Assembly: GCA_029959085.1 (NCBI GenBank)
Contig: JARWIR010000008.1
Location: forward strand, 15,734,001-15,798,000
DNA length: 64,000 nt
Origin: Nemophila menziesii
Lineage: Eukaryota; Streptophyta; Magnoliopsida; Boraginales; Hydrophyllaceae
Direction of reading: 5' to 3'
The first letter of the stretch is position 1, and each line of letters begins with the position of its first letter. The translations under genes were made by a program, and so were the position numbers. Shown in pieces: positions 12,240 through 24,410 of the stretch. The notes below the pieces were generated by a model, which was not told the DNA's origin, did no database searches, and saw only the letters and a list, made by a program, of their open reading frames with translations.

Positions 12240-13801
12240 GTGGTTTAATCTTGGATGATTAAATATTTTCCCTTTTAACTCTGCATTTTCCATCTCTAAT
12301 TTCTGTTTAACATCCAAATCTCTTTCCAACTCAAGTATCTTCTTCAAAGCTTCCTCCTTCTCCCTCTGAACATTTTGTTCCCCAAAAAAATAACAAGAAA
12401 TGATTATTATATCAATCAGAGTAGAAGAATGCATAATCACATCAAAGGAAAACACACAAACACACATCTGTTCCTCAACAAGCTTAACACATCCTCGTCA
12501 GCTTTCCTATGCTCCTCAGAGCCCATCTGAAGTGAATTGTTCCGAGCATAACTCTGGAATTAAATACAACCAAAAAAACCTCAATATTGTACAATGAATT
12601 AATACAACATATTATCAAAGACACAAAAAACTTAGTTAAGAATCTCACCTTTTTCTTATCTTCTTCAAGCTTTTGTCTTTCACGTTCAGTTAAGGCTTCA
12701 CATTTATTGAGGTGTCTGCTCCAAGAATTATGCTCTTGCTTTTTGTTCTCCAATTCATTTTTTAACTTATCCTGTTCATAAAGAACTCTCTTCAAATGTT
12801 CTCCAGCAATTCTTTGCATTCATCTTGTTTCTGCAATCATAAGAAATAACAAACACAAAATTTATAATCGTAACTTCCCAAGAAGATAACTTAAAAGGAT
12901 TACCTTCAAAAAATGATTGATGCAGAATTTCTTGCTCCTCAAGCATCCTACTCAAATTCATCGTCCCCACAGTATTTTTAGTCTGCAACTCATCCAGATT
13001 TTTGTTTTTCACGTCAATCTCAGAAGCCAAATTAGCTACAACTTTGTCTCTATCTTGAGTAGCTTCCCTGACCAGTTCCGAGATAGTCTTTAGCTTTCCA
13101 TTCCCACAAAGATAAACACCAATTTTCCCTTCCGATTTATAATCATCTTCACGAGCAAACCAACTGTAAAAACTCGATCCAGGTAAATCTTTACATATAT
13201 TCCATTCCTTCTTCCTAGAGCTAAGAGCTTCAAAGGACTTTTCGAACTCCATAGCATCTTAAATCCACTCCAATCACTTTCAAACTTCACAACAGCTTGT
13301 CCCATTTGCTTTTCTGAATCCCAATAAATCTGGACATCTAATGGCTTATATTTTGACAACTTCTTCAACCAGTAGCTTCTATTATCCACATCATTGACTT
13401 CTTTCTTGATATTAACAATGATTCCAGTTCATGGCCAGCAATATAATTCAGTTTGCTCAACTTTACTTTCAGGAGTAGGTGCAGTTCAATCGCACGTTGA
13501 GGTAATGGCTCAGCCGCGTTAGCTAAAACATTAACCAAAAACTTAGCGAGAGCTAAATGATTTGCTTTCTGTTGTGCACTTCCTTTAGCAGAACATTTAC
13601 CCCACCCTAGTAGCATGTTGAAGAAGTTCCTTGTACTTGTAATCTTGCTTCTTTCTACCCGCACAAAAATGACACCTCAGACATCCATGTGGGCCCTTCA
13701 CTTTGTGTACTCCTGACATAAATTTTTTGTAAGGTTTTTCCTTGTATTTTTCGGAATATGAGACTTAACTCTGACATTTCATCTGATGAACTGCTTCCCA
13801 T
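12240..13801 (-). pseudogene. FDM/IDN2-like gene, zf-XS + XS + coiled-coil half (unit B)
   Basis: Near-identical duplicate of 3589-5136. The ATG is at 13801. It follows the same order: zf-XS finger (CHFCAGRKKQDYKYKELLQH), KANHLALAKFL linker, XS domain (VNIKKEVNDVDNRS ... MGQAVVKFESDWSGFK), then coiled-coil exons (MNLSRMLEEQEILH; KCEALTERERQKLEEDKK; LERDLDVKQKLEMENAELKGK). It keeps 54 bp of the linker that unit A lost. The early frameshift, the TAA after the finger, the TGA in the WP-stop-TG motif (W-P-W-x-G in the family) and the frameshift after GDWSGFK sit at the same positions as in unit A. Three kilobases downstream lies an XH half that begins with its own copy of the LERDLD exon. Confidence 0.85.
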
Positions 13802-16800
13802 CTGATCTGCTATCCAAACCAACACTCAAAATGTCAGAAACTGAGAAAAGAACTAGATTCCACAAATTTCATTCTTCTTGAAAATGGTTATATAATATCA
13901 GGCCTGGTTTGGACCCAAAGCAACCAAGGCAAATATACACACAAATTTCATTCTTCTTGAAAATGGTTATATAATATCAAGCCTGGTTTGGACCTAAAGC
14001 AACCAAGGCCAATATACACATAAATTTCATTCTTCTTGACAATGTTTAAGTCTAATCAACTAGCTCAAAGTACTTCTAACAAATGTTAACATTACACGTC
14101 AAATAACCAGAGCAATTATAAACCAATTATAAAGTACTTAATCATCTTACATATATAAAACACATGTTAATTTTAACTATTTCCAGAAAAATGACCGAGC
14201 TAAAACAAAATAAAAAACAGGCCAACTAGGAAACTTCAAAGTAGTGTCATTCTAGCGACCGACCGAGTTGACTCAGTCATACCTAGTCAACACAGACTAT
14301 TTGCAACAGTACCTACTCATTATAGGAATCAGAGTATAAGAACATAGATATTAATAATTTTCCATTAACAATACTGAGTTATTGGAATTAAAACTTATGT
14401 GCAATTAAACCTTCTGTATATCATAGTAACCAATTAATTACCTAGTAAATTAGGACTGATATAACACGTGAATAATAATACAAGGGCATGAATGAGTAGA
14501 GTTAAGATGAGGAAAACCTGGTTAATACTAGACCTAGGTGTGATGACCATGCTCTAGGGCATTTGTGAAAAAATATAGCTTGAAGGGAGGAAGGGTAGAG
14601 ATAACTGTTGATCTTATTGTGACTCGTCTTGGCAAGTTTTAGAAATTGTGAGCAGAAAAAAGTCACAAAGAAACGTTACATGGTTCAGTGAAAACACTAG
14701 TTAGGAGGGACAGGAGGAAGAATGCAGGTACCTTTTGTTAAGTTATATCTCACTTTTAAAAGTGAGACGACGGCTCACCTCCTATATTCACTTGCTCTTT
14801 ATGTATATATATAAATATATATATATATAAAGAGAAAGAAGTTTATTCTTCATTGTATTAGATACAATACAATATATTCACAATGTATTCATTACTCCTT
14901 CATTATAGAGTCATGATCTTATCATGACTCCTTTTTATTTCAATATATTTATATTTCTAATTTCTCCAATGTTATTAGTTTTTTCTTCATATTGCATTAT
15001 TTTACGGATTTAGCTTCTTTGTCGGTTCAATTGGTTTATCTATTATGGTTCAACTGGCTTATCTTTTATGGTTTAACTGATTTATTGATTCTTTTTGTTT
15101 CGTTCCCAGACCCTTGGATATGTTATTTGTAGCTCATAGGGTTATTTCTGATTCAGGTTTTGGTTAGAAAATTGAGGATATAGATATCTATGTATCACCG
15201 TTTAGGATTACATTTCGTCATCGATCCTTACTATAAGCATATCAATAGTTGGTACACATTTAGGTTTATTAATGGGAAGCAGATAAGATCTAGAAGGTTA
15301 ACTTTATACTTCATTAAGGATTTGTTTGTCATGGAGGAGCGAAGATCAATCTTCAAAGAAGAATATGTGAGATTTTGTTTAAACCAACTCTAGGTTTCCA
15401 GTCTCATTCTCTCCCTTTCTCCCTTTTACCCATCTATGGAAGAAATATTTAATGCCCATGATAATTACTCTTCTTTAAGTGGTGTTCTACCTGGTTGAAT
15501 TTTTGAGACGTATGCATACAATAATAGTTAAGGAAAGTCGTGAGTATTCATTTATGGGGTTTGAACTTGAAATGCAAGCTGACAATGTATCAATGAACTT
15601 GATGGATCCTTTTGTTGCACACAAGTTTGATGGAATATGAGATGACAAAAGGAAGGTTGTAAATTAGTCCAAGTTTTTCAAGTGTCTCTTTTCACAAGAT
15701 GAGTCGTAACCCTTGTACCAAAAGCACTCAAATTCTTGCAAACTAAAAAAGGGTAGAAAAATAAATATGACATGATAGTGATAGATTAGAGGAGTCTAGA
15801 AAGTTTTAAATGAACACTTATTATCGACCCATGGTGTTTGGAACGATTGGTTATGGAGGTTGACATACCAATGCTCATTTCTGGTTACATTAATGTTCTG
15901 CCTCTAAAAACTAAAGCTTATGTAGGATGCTCACTATGGAGAAGTCACACGACTAGATTATTTTATGTCAGGATTTAAGACAACTAGGTATGATCGGGTC
16001 TTCAATTTTGATATTAACTTTTCCATCATTATTGGTCACCGATGTTGCGCCAGTTGACCAATCTTATTTGTGATTACGATATTCTTTTTATATATTTTAT
16101 GTTACATCATTTTTAAAAACGACGTAATTATGGTGTGAATTCATAAATGATGGTTAATAAAGGATATTTTTTTAAGGTAATCACTATAAGATTCCAATTA
16201 GAGCAATCTACCACACTATATGTCTTTATTTGACACGGTCTATCATATTATATGTTCGGTAATCTACCAAACTATATGACTTTATTTTACACGATCTATC
16301 ATACTATATGTGTGGTAAGTTCTTTTTCTTAGTTAACATGTATTTCCTAAAACAATAAACATAGTATCATGTTGCTCCAAGTGTATTGTACATTGGATTT
16401 CTTAGTCAACATGTATTTTCTACAGCATTATAAGATAGTCTCATTTTGGTAACTTATGATCTTTTTAAGCGAAAGAAAAAACTTATGACCTATGAATTGG
16501 ACTCTATAAGATTGGATCAAATTAAAATCATCTAGAAATTATGCTTTCATTAGGAGAGTCATGTTGACTCCAACAAAGTTATATCCACTGAAAACTGCTC
16601 TCAACCCCTTATAAACACGATATTTATAACTATAAAATAATAGGATTGAAGATTTTCCAAGTAAGAGTCAGAATTAATCTTATGCCTGAATTCGATGAAA
16701 TTTTTATCTTCCACTCACAATTGATTTACAAGCATTTTGAAAAAAGTAAGTATTTACAAGCACAAAACTGTCATCTACCTATCCTAATCTTATTATATTA

Positions 16801-16913
16801 ATGTGACTCCTTTGATGCTAAAAGCTTGAGTCCTAAGACCTTTTGACTATATTATCCTTATCATCCCGTGAGGACTTCTCAAATGTACTAAATCCTAAAC
16901 TGAGTCCAATTTC

Positions 16914-16944
<31 letters not shown>

Positions 16945-17446
16945 TGGGATGTACCAGTATAACTAAGGAATTTCTTATGATATGTGATCTTCCTGAAATA
17001 ATTAATTTCTTAATCAAGAAGAAATTCACAAACCAAACTTATAAATTTAATGAATTAATACTAACTGCACGCAATTAACAAAAAAAGGAGCCGAGGTACA
17101 TTAAATAAAGCCTCCATGGGACAAAATTTGGCAAACAGGGAAAAATACAAATTGCAATATTTGGCTTTGAGTAAATTTAGTTGCACTAGTTTACCAAAAA
17201 GAGCTGCTATTAATCTCTTTACGATTACATAAGATGGAGAGTGAGTGTAAAATATGGTTTATCAGATAATGCAAAGGCGCTTGAGCTGATGTATAGTTGA
17301 TTGATTAAGACAAAAAAAGTGAAGTATAGCTTTTGAACGAGTAAAGATTCATATCTCAAGAAATAAAATAGATATGACATTAATTTCAAAGTACCTCACT
17401 ATCTCTTGCACTTAAGCAATTTCAATTGCTTGAAAATGTAACTGAT
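13802..17446. repeat. Spacer of the FDM array, unit B
   Basis: Duplicate of 5137-8399. Differences are a local tandem duplication of about 77 bp near 13864-14020 (TTCTTCTTGAAAATGG units), and an extra stretch at about 16712-16980 that is missing from unit A. That stretch includes a 21-G homopolymer at 16923-16943. The palindrome cluster recurs at 14748-14930. No gene is seen. Confidence 0.7.
16923..16943. repeat. Poly-G tract (21 G)
   Basis: An uninterrupted G run after T9 in an AT-rich spacer. In the unit C remnant the corresponding place (about 26208) reads only GGGCTTTGGG, so the run is an expansion private to unit B, or an assembly artefact. Confidence 0.85.
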
Positions 17447-18249
17447 TTAGTTCTTCGAAGTGGCTTTTCTATTTTCTTTAAAGTTCCAAAAATCTGAAAT
17501 TACATATCTGCTACAAGAGTTGTATTATTTAATCTCACTTAAAGCAGTAGTTACCGAAATGTAAGATCCTCACCTACTTCTCTTTAAGCTTTTGTAAGGA
17601 CTTATCACCCTCATTCAATAATTTCTGCAATTAATATTCAACCTAATTATTATAAGCATTGCAAGCCAAAAGAGAATTAATTACTAATCACCTCAAAGTT
17701 TCTCTTATTGATATGGATGGTCTTAAAAGGATGCCATTCATTGTCCTTAATCTTCTCCAGCCACAAAGAACACAATTCCAAAGCCTTCACTTCGGCTTCT
17801 TCAAGGAAAACCTCTATTTACATCCTTTTTCAAAGGTCTGAATCTCAATTTCTCCTATTTTTTATCCCAATATGACTCTGTTACTAGTCATCATTCCATG
17901 CAAGCCCAATAAATCACAAACTCACATTTTTTTAGAAAAACTATTTACAAGGAAAATTTTCATGACAAAAGTATGATTCAAACCTCGAGTGCTCACAAGC
18001 TCGTCATTACTATGACTCTCTTTTGCAACAACTGTATAGTTCAAGTCTTGAACATTTCCCATCTCCTCAACTTTCTCTTCCAATTCAGAAAATCAACTCT
18101 TTTTTTTATTTTGAATGGCAGTATCATTTCTCATATGTTTCATTACCTCTAATTTACCTTTGAACTCTGCAATTTTCATCTCCAGTTTCTGTTTAGTATC
18201 CAAATCTCTTTTCAACTCAAGTATCTTCTTGAAAGCTTCCTTCTTCTCC
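17447..18249 (-). pseudogene. FDM/IDN2-like gene, coiled-coil + XH half (unit B)
   Basis: Duplicate of 8400-9199. It has the coiled-coil exon with KQKLEMKIAEFKGK, the exon with ALELCSLWLEKIKDN, the YNPxSRY end region, and TAA at 17447-17449. The premature stop after EKGCK (GTAAATAGAGG in sense) is the same one as in units A and C. A MULE-like element begins 48 bp upstream of its first exon (at 18306). Confidence 0.8.
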
Positions 18250-18305
18250 TACCGCAATGAAACTAAATAAAGATTTAGACGGACCATATGATTAAGTTAA
18301 AAAAA

Positions 18306-19908
18306 GGGTGAATTATCTATAGGGTCTTAGGAGGACTATTTTTTCTCTATAGAGTAGTGTCTTGAAAGTTGTTATTCTTAGGGACCTCATTTTTGACAAT
18401 AGTCTTTTCTACCCTTACTAACACTAAAAGACAAAATAGTATGATGTCACTGTTTCTCTCTCCTCTATCACTACCCACCTACCACCTACCACCCATCTCC
18501 GACCTCCGACCATCTACCACCGACCTCCGACCACCGACCACCGACCACCGAACTCCGACCACCGACCACCGACCACCTCAGGCCACCAGTCACCGGAAAA
18601 ACATAGAGTATCGAAAAAAACTGAGAGTACTCTCAGTTTTTCCCGATACCAGTCACCGGAAAAAACATAGAGTATCGGAAAAAACTGAGAGTACTCTATG
18701 AAAAAGAGAGAGTACTCTCAGTTTTTCCCGATACTCTATGAAAATAGAGAGAGTACTCCGAGAATTAAAAGAATACTCTAACAATTTAACCGAATACTCT
18801 GTAAAAAAGTCGGAGTACTCTATAAAATAGATGGAGTACTCTTAGAAATTACATAAATACTCTATAAAAACAAGGCATAAAGAATAGTAAAAAAAAAGCT
18901 TTTATTCACATTTATTACACTTTTTTAAACAATTACAAAAAGATATACAATTAAAAAATAAAAAAAACTAAAAACATTAAGTGGTTTGACCAGATCTAGA
19001 TCTGGTCAACCATTTCAAACTAAACAAAAAAAAAAACTCTGAAACGACCTGCTGCGGCTCCGGCGAGGACCTCGGCGGTGGCCATTGTTACCGCCATCAC
19101 AGCGCACCACCATCACAACTAGGAACCACCATCACAAGCCACCTCCACAGAAAACCAATCCACCACCATCACAAGCCACCGCCACAGAAAACCAATCCAC
19201 CACCATAACCACCACCGATGCTGTGAAGAAGATGAAGCTCGCAACAATGGTGGAATGCAGCAGTAACCGTCGCGCCTCCGATGGAGTGCTTCGAATCTGC
19301 AGCAAATCGCCGGCGACCTCGCGAATCTGGATCTGTACGAGGGAGCTTCGAACATGCATGAAATCTCCGGCGAGCTTCGAACACAGCAGGAGCTTCGAAC
19401 ACAGCCGGAGCTTCGAACCTGCAGCACCACCACCATGGAGTAGCTATGGAATCGCAGCAGCACCACCATGGAGTAGCCATGGAATCGCGAGATCCAACAC
19501 AACAGGAGCAAGGTGGTCACGAACACAGCTTCGTACAGTGGATCTCAGAGATAGGGGACACGCGAAGGCGGTTTGGGGGCTGGGGGGAGGAGAGAGAGAT
19601 AGGGGAGGAGGGAGATGGTGGTGGTGGTGGTTGTTCTCATGGAGGATGATAGTGGTGGTGGCGGTTTGGTATATAGGGGAGGAAAGAGAGAGAGGGGAGG
19701 AGGGGAGGTGATGGAAATTAGAAATGAAATTAGAAATAGCAATAAGTATATATAGGTGTAGAAAAAACAAAAGAAGGGTAGTCTAGTAATTGGGGTTTTG
19801 GGGTTCATGTGTTAAAAAGTTCCTGAGGTCTTTAGTAAGAAGAGGCTCTAGGTGGGGGTGCTAACTCGAAGAGGGGTGTGTCTTCAAGACCCCTAGTGTC
19901 ATTATCTC
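18306..19908. mobile_element. Non-autonomous Mutator-like element, 1.6 kb, 9-bp TSD
   Basis: Insertion present only in unit B. It is flanked by TTAAAAAAA (18297-18305 and 19909-19917). Unit A keeps the empty site (TCAAAAAAATTAG, about 9254). The ends form imperfect inverted repeats: GGGTGAATTATC...TAGGGTCTT at the left, and the reverse complement of the right end reads GAGATAATGACACTAGGGGTCTT. Inside are a CCACCGAC minisatellite (about 18490-18590), scrambled GAGTACTCT repeats (18600-18870), and a GC-rich 0.65-kb block (19040-19700) with open frames on both strands that I do not recognise. No transposase is present. The block could be a captured gene piece (Pack-MULE) or simply low-complexity DNA. 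Confidence 0.7.
18600..18870. repeat. Interspersed GAGTACTCT repeats, direct and inverted
   Basis: The palindrome-like word AGAGTACTCT recurs about every 25-40 bp. It alternates with CAGTTTTTCCCGATAC and its inverse complement, so the stretch can fold into several alternative hairpins. Confidence 0.7.
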
Positions 19909-21057
19909 TTAAAAAAATTAGATCAAAGTATTAAAAAATAAAATTAGTACTCGACCAACAAAAGACTCTATCACGGACACCCATGATTTATAAAAAAAAA
20001 AGAGATCCACATCTTGTATATCATAGCCCATAACAATAGGTTAACATACCTCCTTCATTCCCGAGACATCTTGTTCTTGTATTTACATACCCAAATCAAA
20101 GGATCCAAGCGGCTTTATAAGGTGGCCTAATAAGCCCTTATCTCCCTATCATAACTATTTTTTGCCCTATTATTTTTCATCTTTTCCCTTTAATAACGGC
20201 GGCTTCCTGTAGCAATTCTCTGGTGCGCACCACCATCTCTGCCACACCAGCCCCAATGAATCATCCTTGCCGCGCCTCCCAATTGATACCACTACGGCTA
20301 TCCATAACTCTTAGGGCTCACTTGGAAATAGAGTACAACACCTTGGCATCAAAATATTCAAATTCATGTAATTATCACTGCACACGATATATACGATCTA
20401 TTATAACTCGGTAAGTTTTCTTAAATATTCTCTCCCCTTACTTGCTCGTCCTATCAAATCCAATTCCGCAGATAACCAATGGAAATACAACTCAGTAGAT
20501 GAATAAAACTTGTAACTTAAATTGGAACCCTAGATCTGCTTATTAATCTTGCAATAGATTTTCGTATTATTTTCAGATCTAATTATGTAATTGTAGGTAT
20601 CTTTTTTACTGTTATTCATAGATTTAGACCCCATTCCCATATTATGATAGATCTTGCATATACAATTCCCATATTATGAATGTGATGGTTTACGGTAAAA
20701 ACTTTACCTTGATTTTGTTATTATGAACTTCAACCAATCACATTTGGCCACTTTACATATAGTCCCTCACAAACATCAATCCACACTATTATTCCCTCTA
20801 TCATTTCCTACGCATAAGGGACTACTCTTAACTAACAAGCAAAAAGTAACAAACCTAGGAAAATCCTAGGAATAGAGATAACTTTAGGTTTCATTACATT
20901 AATGAGTTGTTTATGTAATTTACAGGAAAAATGATCGTTGACCATGTCATTTCAACAAAGTACACACCATTCTATGTAAGTCTTATTACCCATTGTTATA
21001 TGGATATTAGTTATTAAATAGTTATAAGTTGCACTTAATAATCCTTAGATGATTGTT

Positions 21058-21930
21058 TTATTTTAGGTGATAGGTTGGTGGTGGTGGTGGCGGAGGTGGT
21101 GCTAACACCTTTCTTGGGCGCCCCCTTGGCCGCTTCTCGGTGAAACTCGAGGAAACGGTCTCTTGTGGCGCTGGTGAAGCTGGATCAGACGGTGGTGGAG
21201 CGGGGGCAACCTTTCGAGGACGCACCCACAACAGCTGGAGGCAAAAACATCTTCTGATACTACAGGTGAGAACAATTTGGAATTTACTGTGAATAATTTC
21301 TAATAAAAATCTCACTCTTGAAATGATATTTTTTTTTTTTGATAAGGTGCAGAATATCTTGAGGGGAAGATGTTATATGATACAGAGAGATATGCAGATA
21401 GTGTAATCGACCAGATTGACCCTTTACTTGGAACAGTTGCGGAGTGGGAAATCCCATGGGAGGATCTTCAGATTGGAGAAAGAATAGGGATTGGTAAGAT
21501 TTTTGTACAATAAAACATATGATTGTGTAAAATCTAATGAATTTTTGTTATCATAGGTTCCTATGGAGAAGTATATAAAGCTGAATGGAATGGAACAGTA
21601 AGTTATCTAAATTTTCACTCCTAATTAAATTACTATCTACTGTATGGGTTAATGTTACTTTTGTTTCAGGAAGTAGCTGTTAAGAAATTCACGAACCAAG
21701 ATGTTTCAGGAGATTCAGAGAGGCCGAATTGATAGGGGTAGGTAATGTTAGTAAGGGAGGTGGTGGTGGTGCTAGCACTGGGGTGACCACCTTGCGTGGT
21801 CGGCCCCGTTGCCTCTTAGTGGGAAGAGGTGGTGGTGGTGCTAGGTTTGCCATGACTGGGAGAGAGAAAGATAAGCGTTGTGAAGGTCAGGTGCAATGTG
21901 AACTTGTCTGTAAAGCTGCATTATAACAGT
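21058..21930 (-). pseudogene. AT-hook repeat ORF, unit B, interrupted
   Basis: Duplicate of the unit A AT-hook block. The two outer parts remain: KRQRGRPRKV near 21800, and KRPRGRPRKV near 21115 next to a proline run. Each is in its own open frame. About 490 bp of foreign sequence (the kinase fragment) sits between them, and a few tens of bases of the original are lost at the junction. The reading frame is therefore split. The outer segments are otherwise close to unit A, which makes the interruption younger than the unit duplication. Confidence 0.6.
21224..21712 (+). pseudogene. Raf-like MAPKKK (EDR1/CTR1 type) gene fragment with introns
   Basis: Three exon pieces in order. The first ends ACTACAG/GTGAGA. 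The second begins after GTGCAG and reads EYLEGKMLYDTER then EWEIPWEDLQIGERIGIG. The third reads SYGEVYKAEWNGT and continues after another GT..AG intron as EVAVKKFTNQDVSG. This is the start of the kinase domain of a plant B/C-group Raf-like MAPKKK: the glycine loop GIGSYGEV and the VAVKKF lysine are visible. Introns are retained (about 21266-21350, 21494-21556 and 21600-21669), so it came from genomic DNA, not mRNA. It lacks the rest of the kinase and cannot be functional. The right junction shares GGAGATTC with the host sequence. Confidence 0.85.
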
Positions 21931-23364
21931 GCCTTAGATAGATTGCAGTGGTATGTAAATTTTATATTATATTACACTACATATATGTATATACACATTT
22001 TTTTAATAAGCTGCTAAAGTATTTATTTGGTGGTTGAAACAGTTTTCCTGATGGGAATGATGCTAAAAGATGCTGGCCATGGCATTTCAACAAGATTGAC
22101 TCCTCTGTAAGACTTTCCCTTTCTAGGAAGGACCAAGCTCCAAGGAAATCCCAAACACACCTTGGGATAAGCTCAATAGGGAGTAGATATTGAACTGTAT
22201 ATGATAATGTTACGACTGATATTTTCTTTTCTTTTTTTCTCGTGTAGCTACATGTATTTATTTTCACTTGGTACAGATTATTGATTTGGTTTTATTATTT
22301 TTTAAATTCTATCTATTGATTCTCATGATATACATTAATTTCTTTTTATGAATGCTCAGTTTTCAAACATCAGCTTTTTTATTAAATGATTCGTTTTATA
22401 TTAAATGATTCGTTAAAGATTGTGATTTAATAATAAAAAAAACATGGTGATACTTTTAAAAATTGTTAATGAATTAACTAGATGGATCCATTAGTTATGA
22501 TCTTACCAAGCTTAAAAGCTTAAATAGGGTAGTTATTCATTTTGACACACAATTTTTGCATTTATGTGTTTCTTTTTTCCATACATGTTGGATCTCAATC
22601 ATAATTTTTTTTACTAAATCGCGGTTTTTTCAAAACAATTTTAAAGATTCTTGTTCTGCGTAAGTACTATTCTTTTAGATATTTCTCTGTTTGGACTTTC
22701 TGAAAAGAATTTTAAGTGTTGTCCATCCAATCTTGTCCCTCATTAAGTACTCCTGATAATCTATATAGGAAGAATTGCATATTCCACTAGTTTTGTCTTT
22801 AACTTTAATCCTGCCTTGATTAGTTAATACACGCATAAATTGGACTCTTTATAAATACGAGTTACCTTCTATTCTGTGTGTTTACATTGTCCTTCACTAA
22901 CACCGCAATTCTCGTAAATCTGTCTTAATACTTAACCTAAAGAAAATTCACTACTTTGTCATCCCGAGACTAAAATGAAGAGCATATAACTCAGACGTAA
23001 CCACAGATTCCACCACAGACGACCTTGAAAATCCACATAAAAACATTTCATCTATATTACAAAACAACCTCTATTGTTGGCTAAAACAGAGTTATGTCTA
23101 TAACATTCATATAAATAAAGTTTAATCCTCGCAACCAATTTTACCTATTTTACAAAGCAATTTTTTGCTGAAATTACCACTCTATGATCGATCTCTTTAC
23201 CCCTACGCATAAGCATACATTTGTGGTAAATTAATGTCTTGTCTTTTGTGATAGATTGATACATTCTCGAGACATCGTTTGATAGTGTTTTAGTTCTTAA
23301 ATGCGAGATTTATCCTTTGTATTTGATATATTTTGATTTAGTGGTTTAATCTTGGATGATTAAA

Positions 23365-24410
23365 TGTTTGAAACATTTTTTTTAGGTAATTTGTGTTTTA
23401 GGTGTGAAACTCCTCGGTACATGGATGGTATTAGAGCTCAAATATAAATCCAAGACTTCTAAAATTAAATAAGAAACCCAAATCAAGTCACAAAAGGAGC
23501 CAAGAATTCCAGTTGAACTCAATAAAAAGTCTCGAGAAAATACTTCTACCGACTTGCAAAAATAATAACAATAATTAGTAGTGAATTAGCTTGTGATATT
23601 TACACATAAAATAGATTTAGCAGTCTAGTGCACGTGGTAAAAAGGGAGTCCAAATCTGTGTTAAGACGCGAATGTAATGCCAGTTTACTAAAAAGATTCA
23701 AAGATGTAAGAAAAGTCCACTATGCCACTTTTGACTCACTTAAGTTGGCCCAAATGAGTTAAAACATTTTTTTCAGATCCTATATACTTATTTTGGCCTT
23801 CAAAAAATGTCACTCATCATATTCAAGAGTTAGAAACGTGGAGAGTAAGGAGACAAGAGTTGGAGTTCAAGAACAACACCGTTTATTCCCTTAATTAATG
23901 TAATTCTTTTGTCTTTTTAGTTCTTTCTTTAGTAATGACATTAATTGCTTTGATTTTTCTATTTTCCATTATGATATAATTTCCTAATACTTGAGAATCG
24001 TAAGGGTGTGAACCCTAGATAATGATTTTCTAATTATTTGAGATTTTACATTTAAATGGATTTATGATATTTCCATTGAATATGAATTTGTTAATTGTGT
24101 GAGCCTATTTCTCTGATCAATTAGTTGGTTAGTATAGCAACCTAACCATTGTCCGTTAGGGGGTTGAGTTGTGGAGCATAATTTATATTCGTTTGATATG
24201 TGTTAGTGAACCGAGAGATCTTAACTAATCAAATGGTCAATAGGACTATAGTCTATTCGTCCCATTACTTAATAGTGTCACTTGGTAGAGGTCGTTAGAG
24301 TGCCAAGGGCAACCCCTTGTCTACTCAAAGAGGATTTAAGAGGATAGTTGAATCCCTATTAGTGGTTAAATACGAAATTCGTCTTTAAATCAAGAAAAGT
24401 TAAATCAAGA
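23365..24410. mobile_element. LTR-like sequence, probable Ty3/gypsy fragment
   Basis: No coding capacity. From about 23830 the layout (GAGTTGGAG, T-rich stretch, ACTTGAGAATCG then GAACCC, followed by a long GC-variable tract) parallels 53640-54300, suggesting fragments of related LTRs. It fills part of the place of the missing XS half of unit C. No terminal repeats or primer site were found, so the class is uncertain. Confidence 0.4.

Larger units (their letters stand above)
19918..23364. repeat. Segment Y of the FDM array, unit B
   Basis: Duplicate of 9243-12245. It contains the interrupted AT-hook block (21058-21930) with the kinase fragment. At 23365 homology stops exactly where the XS half should begin (TTGGATGATTAAAT), so the third XS half has been replaced by LTR-like and LINE sequence. 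Confidence 0.7.

Noticed and set aside
19119..19808. Several overlapping His/Pro/Trp-rich ORFs on both strands
   Set aside because: Low-complexity GC-rich core of a MULE-like element. Open frames on both strands reflect base composition, and no domain is recognisable.
21977..22267. 96-codon minus-strand ORF
   Set aside because: No motif. It lies in segment Y and is interrupted in the unit A copy. The plus strand there (DSSVRL, SLSRKDQAPRK) looks more exon-like, but I could not identify it.
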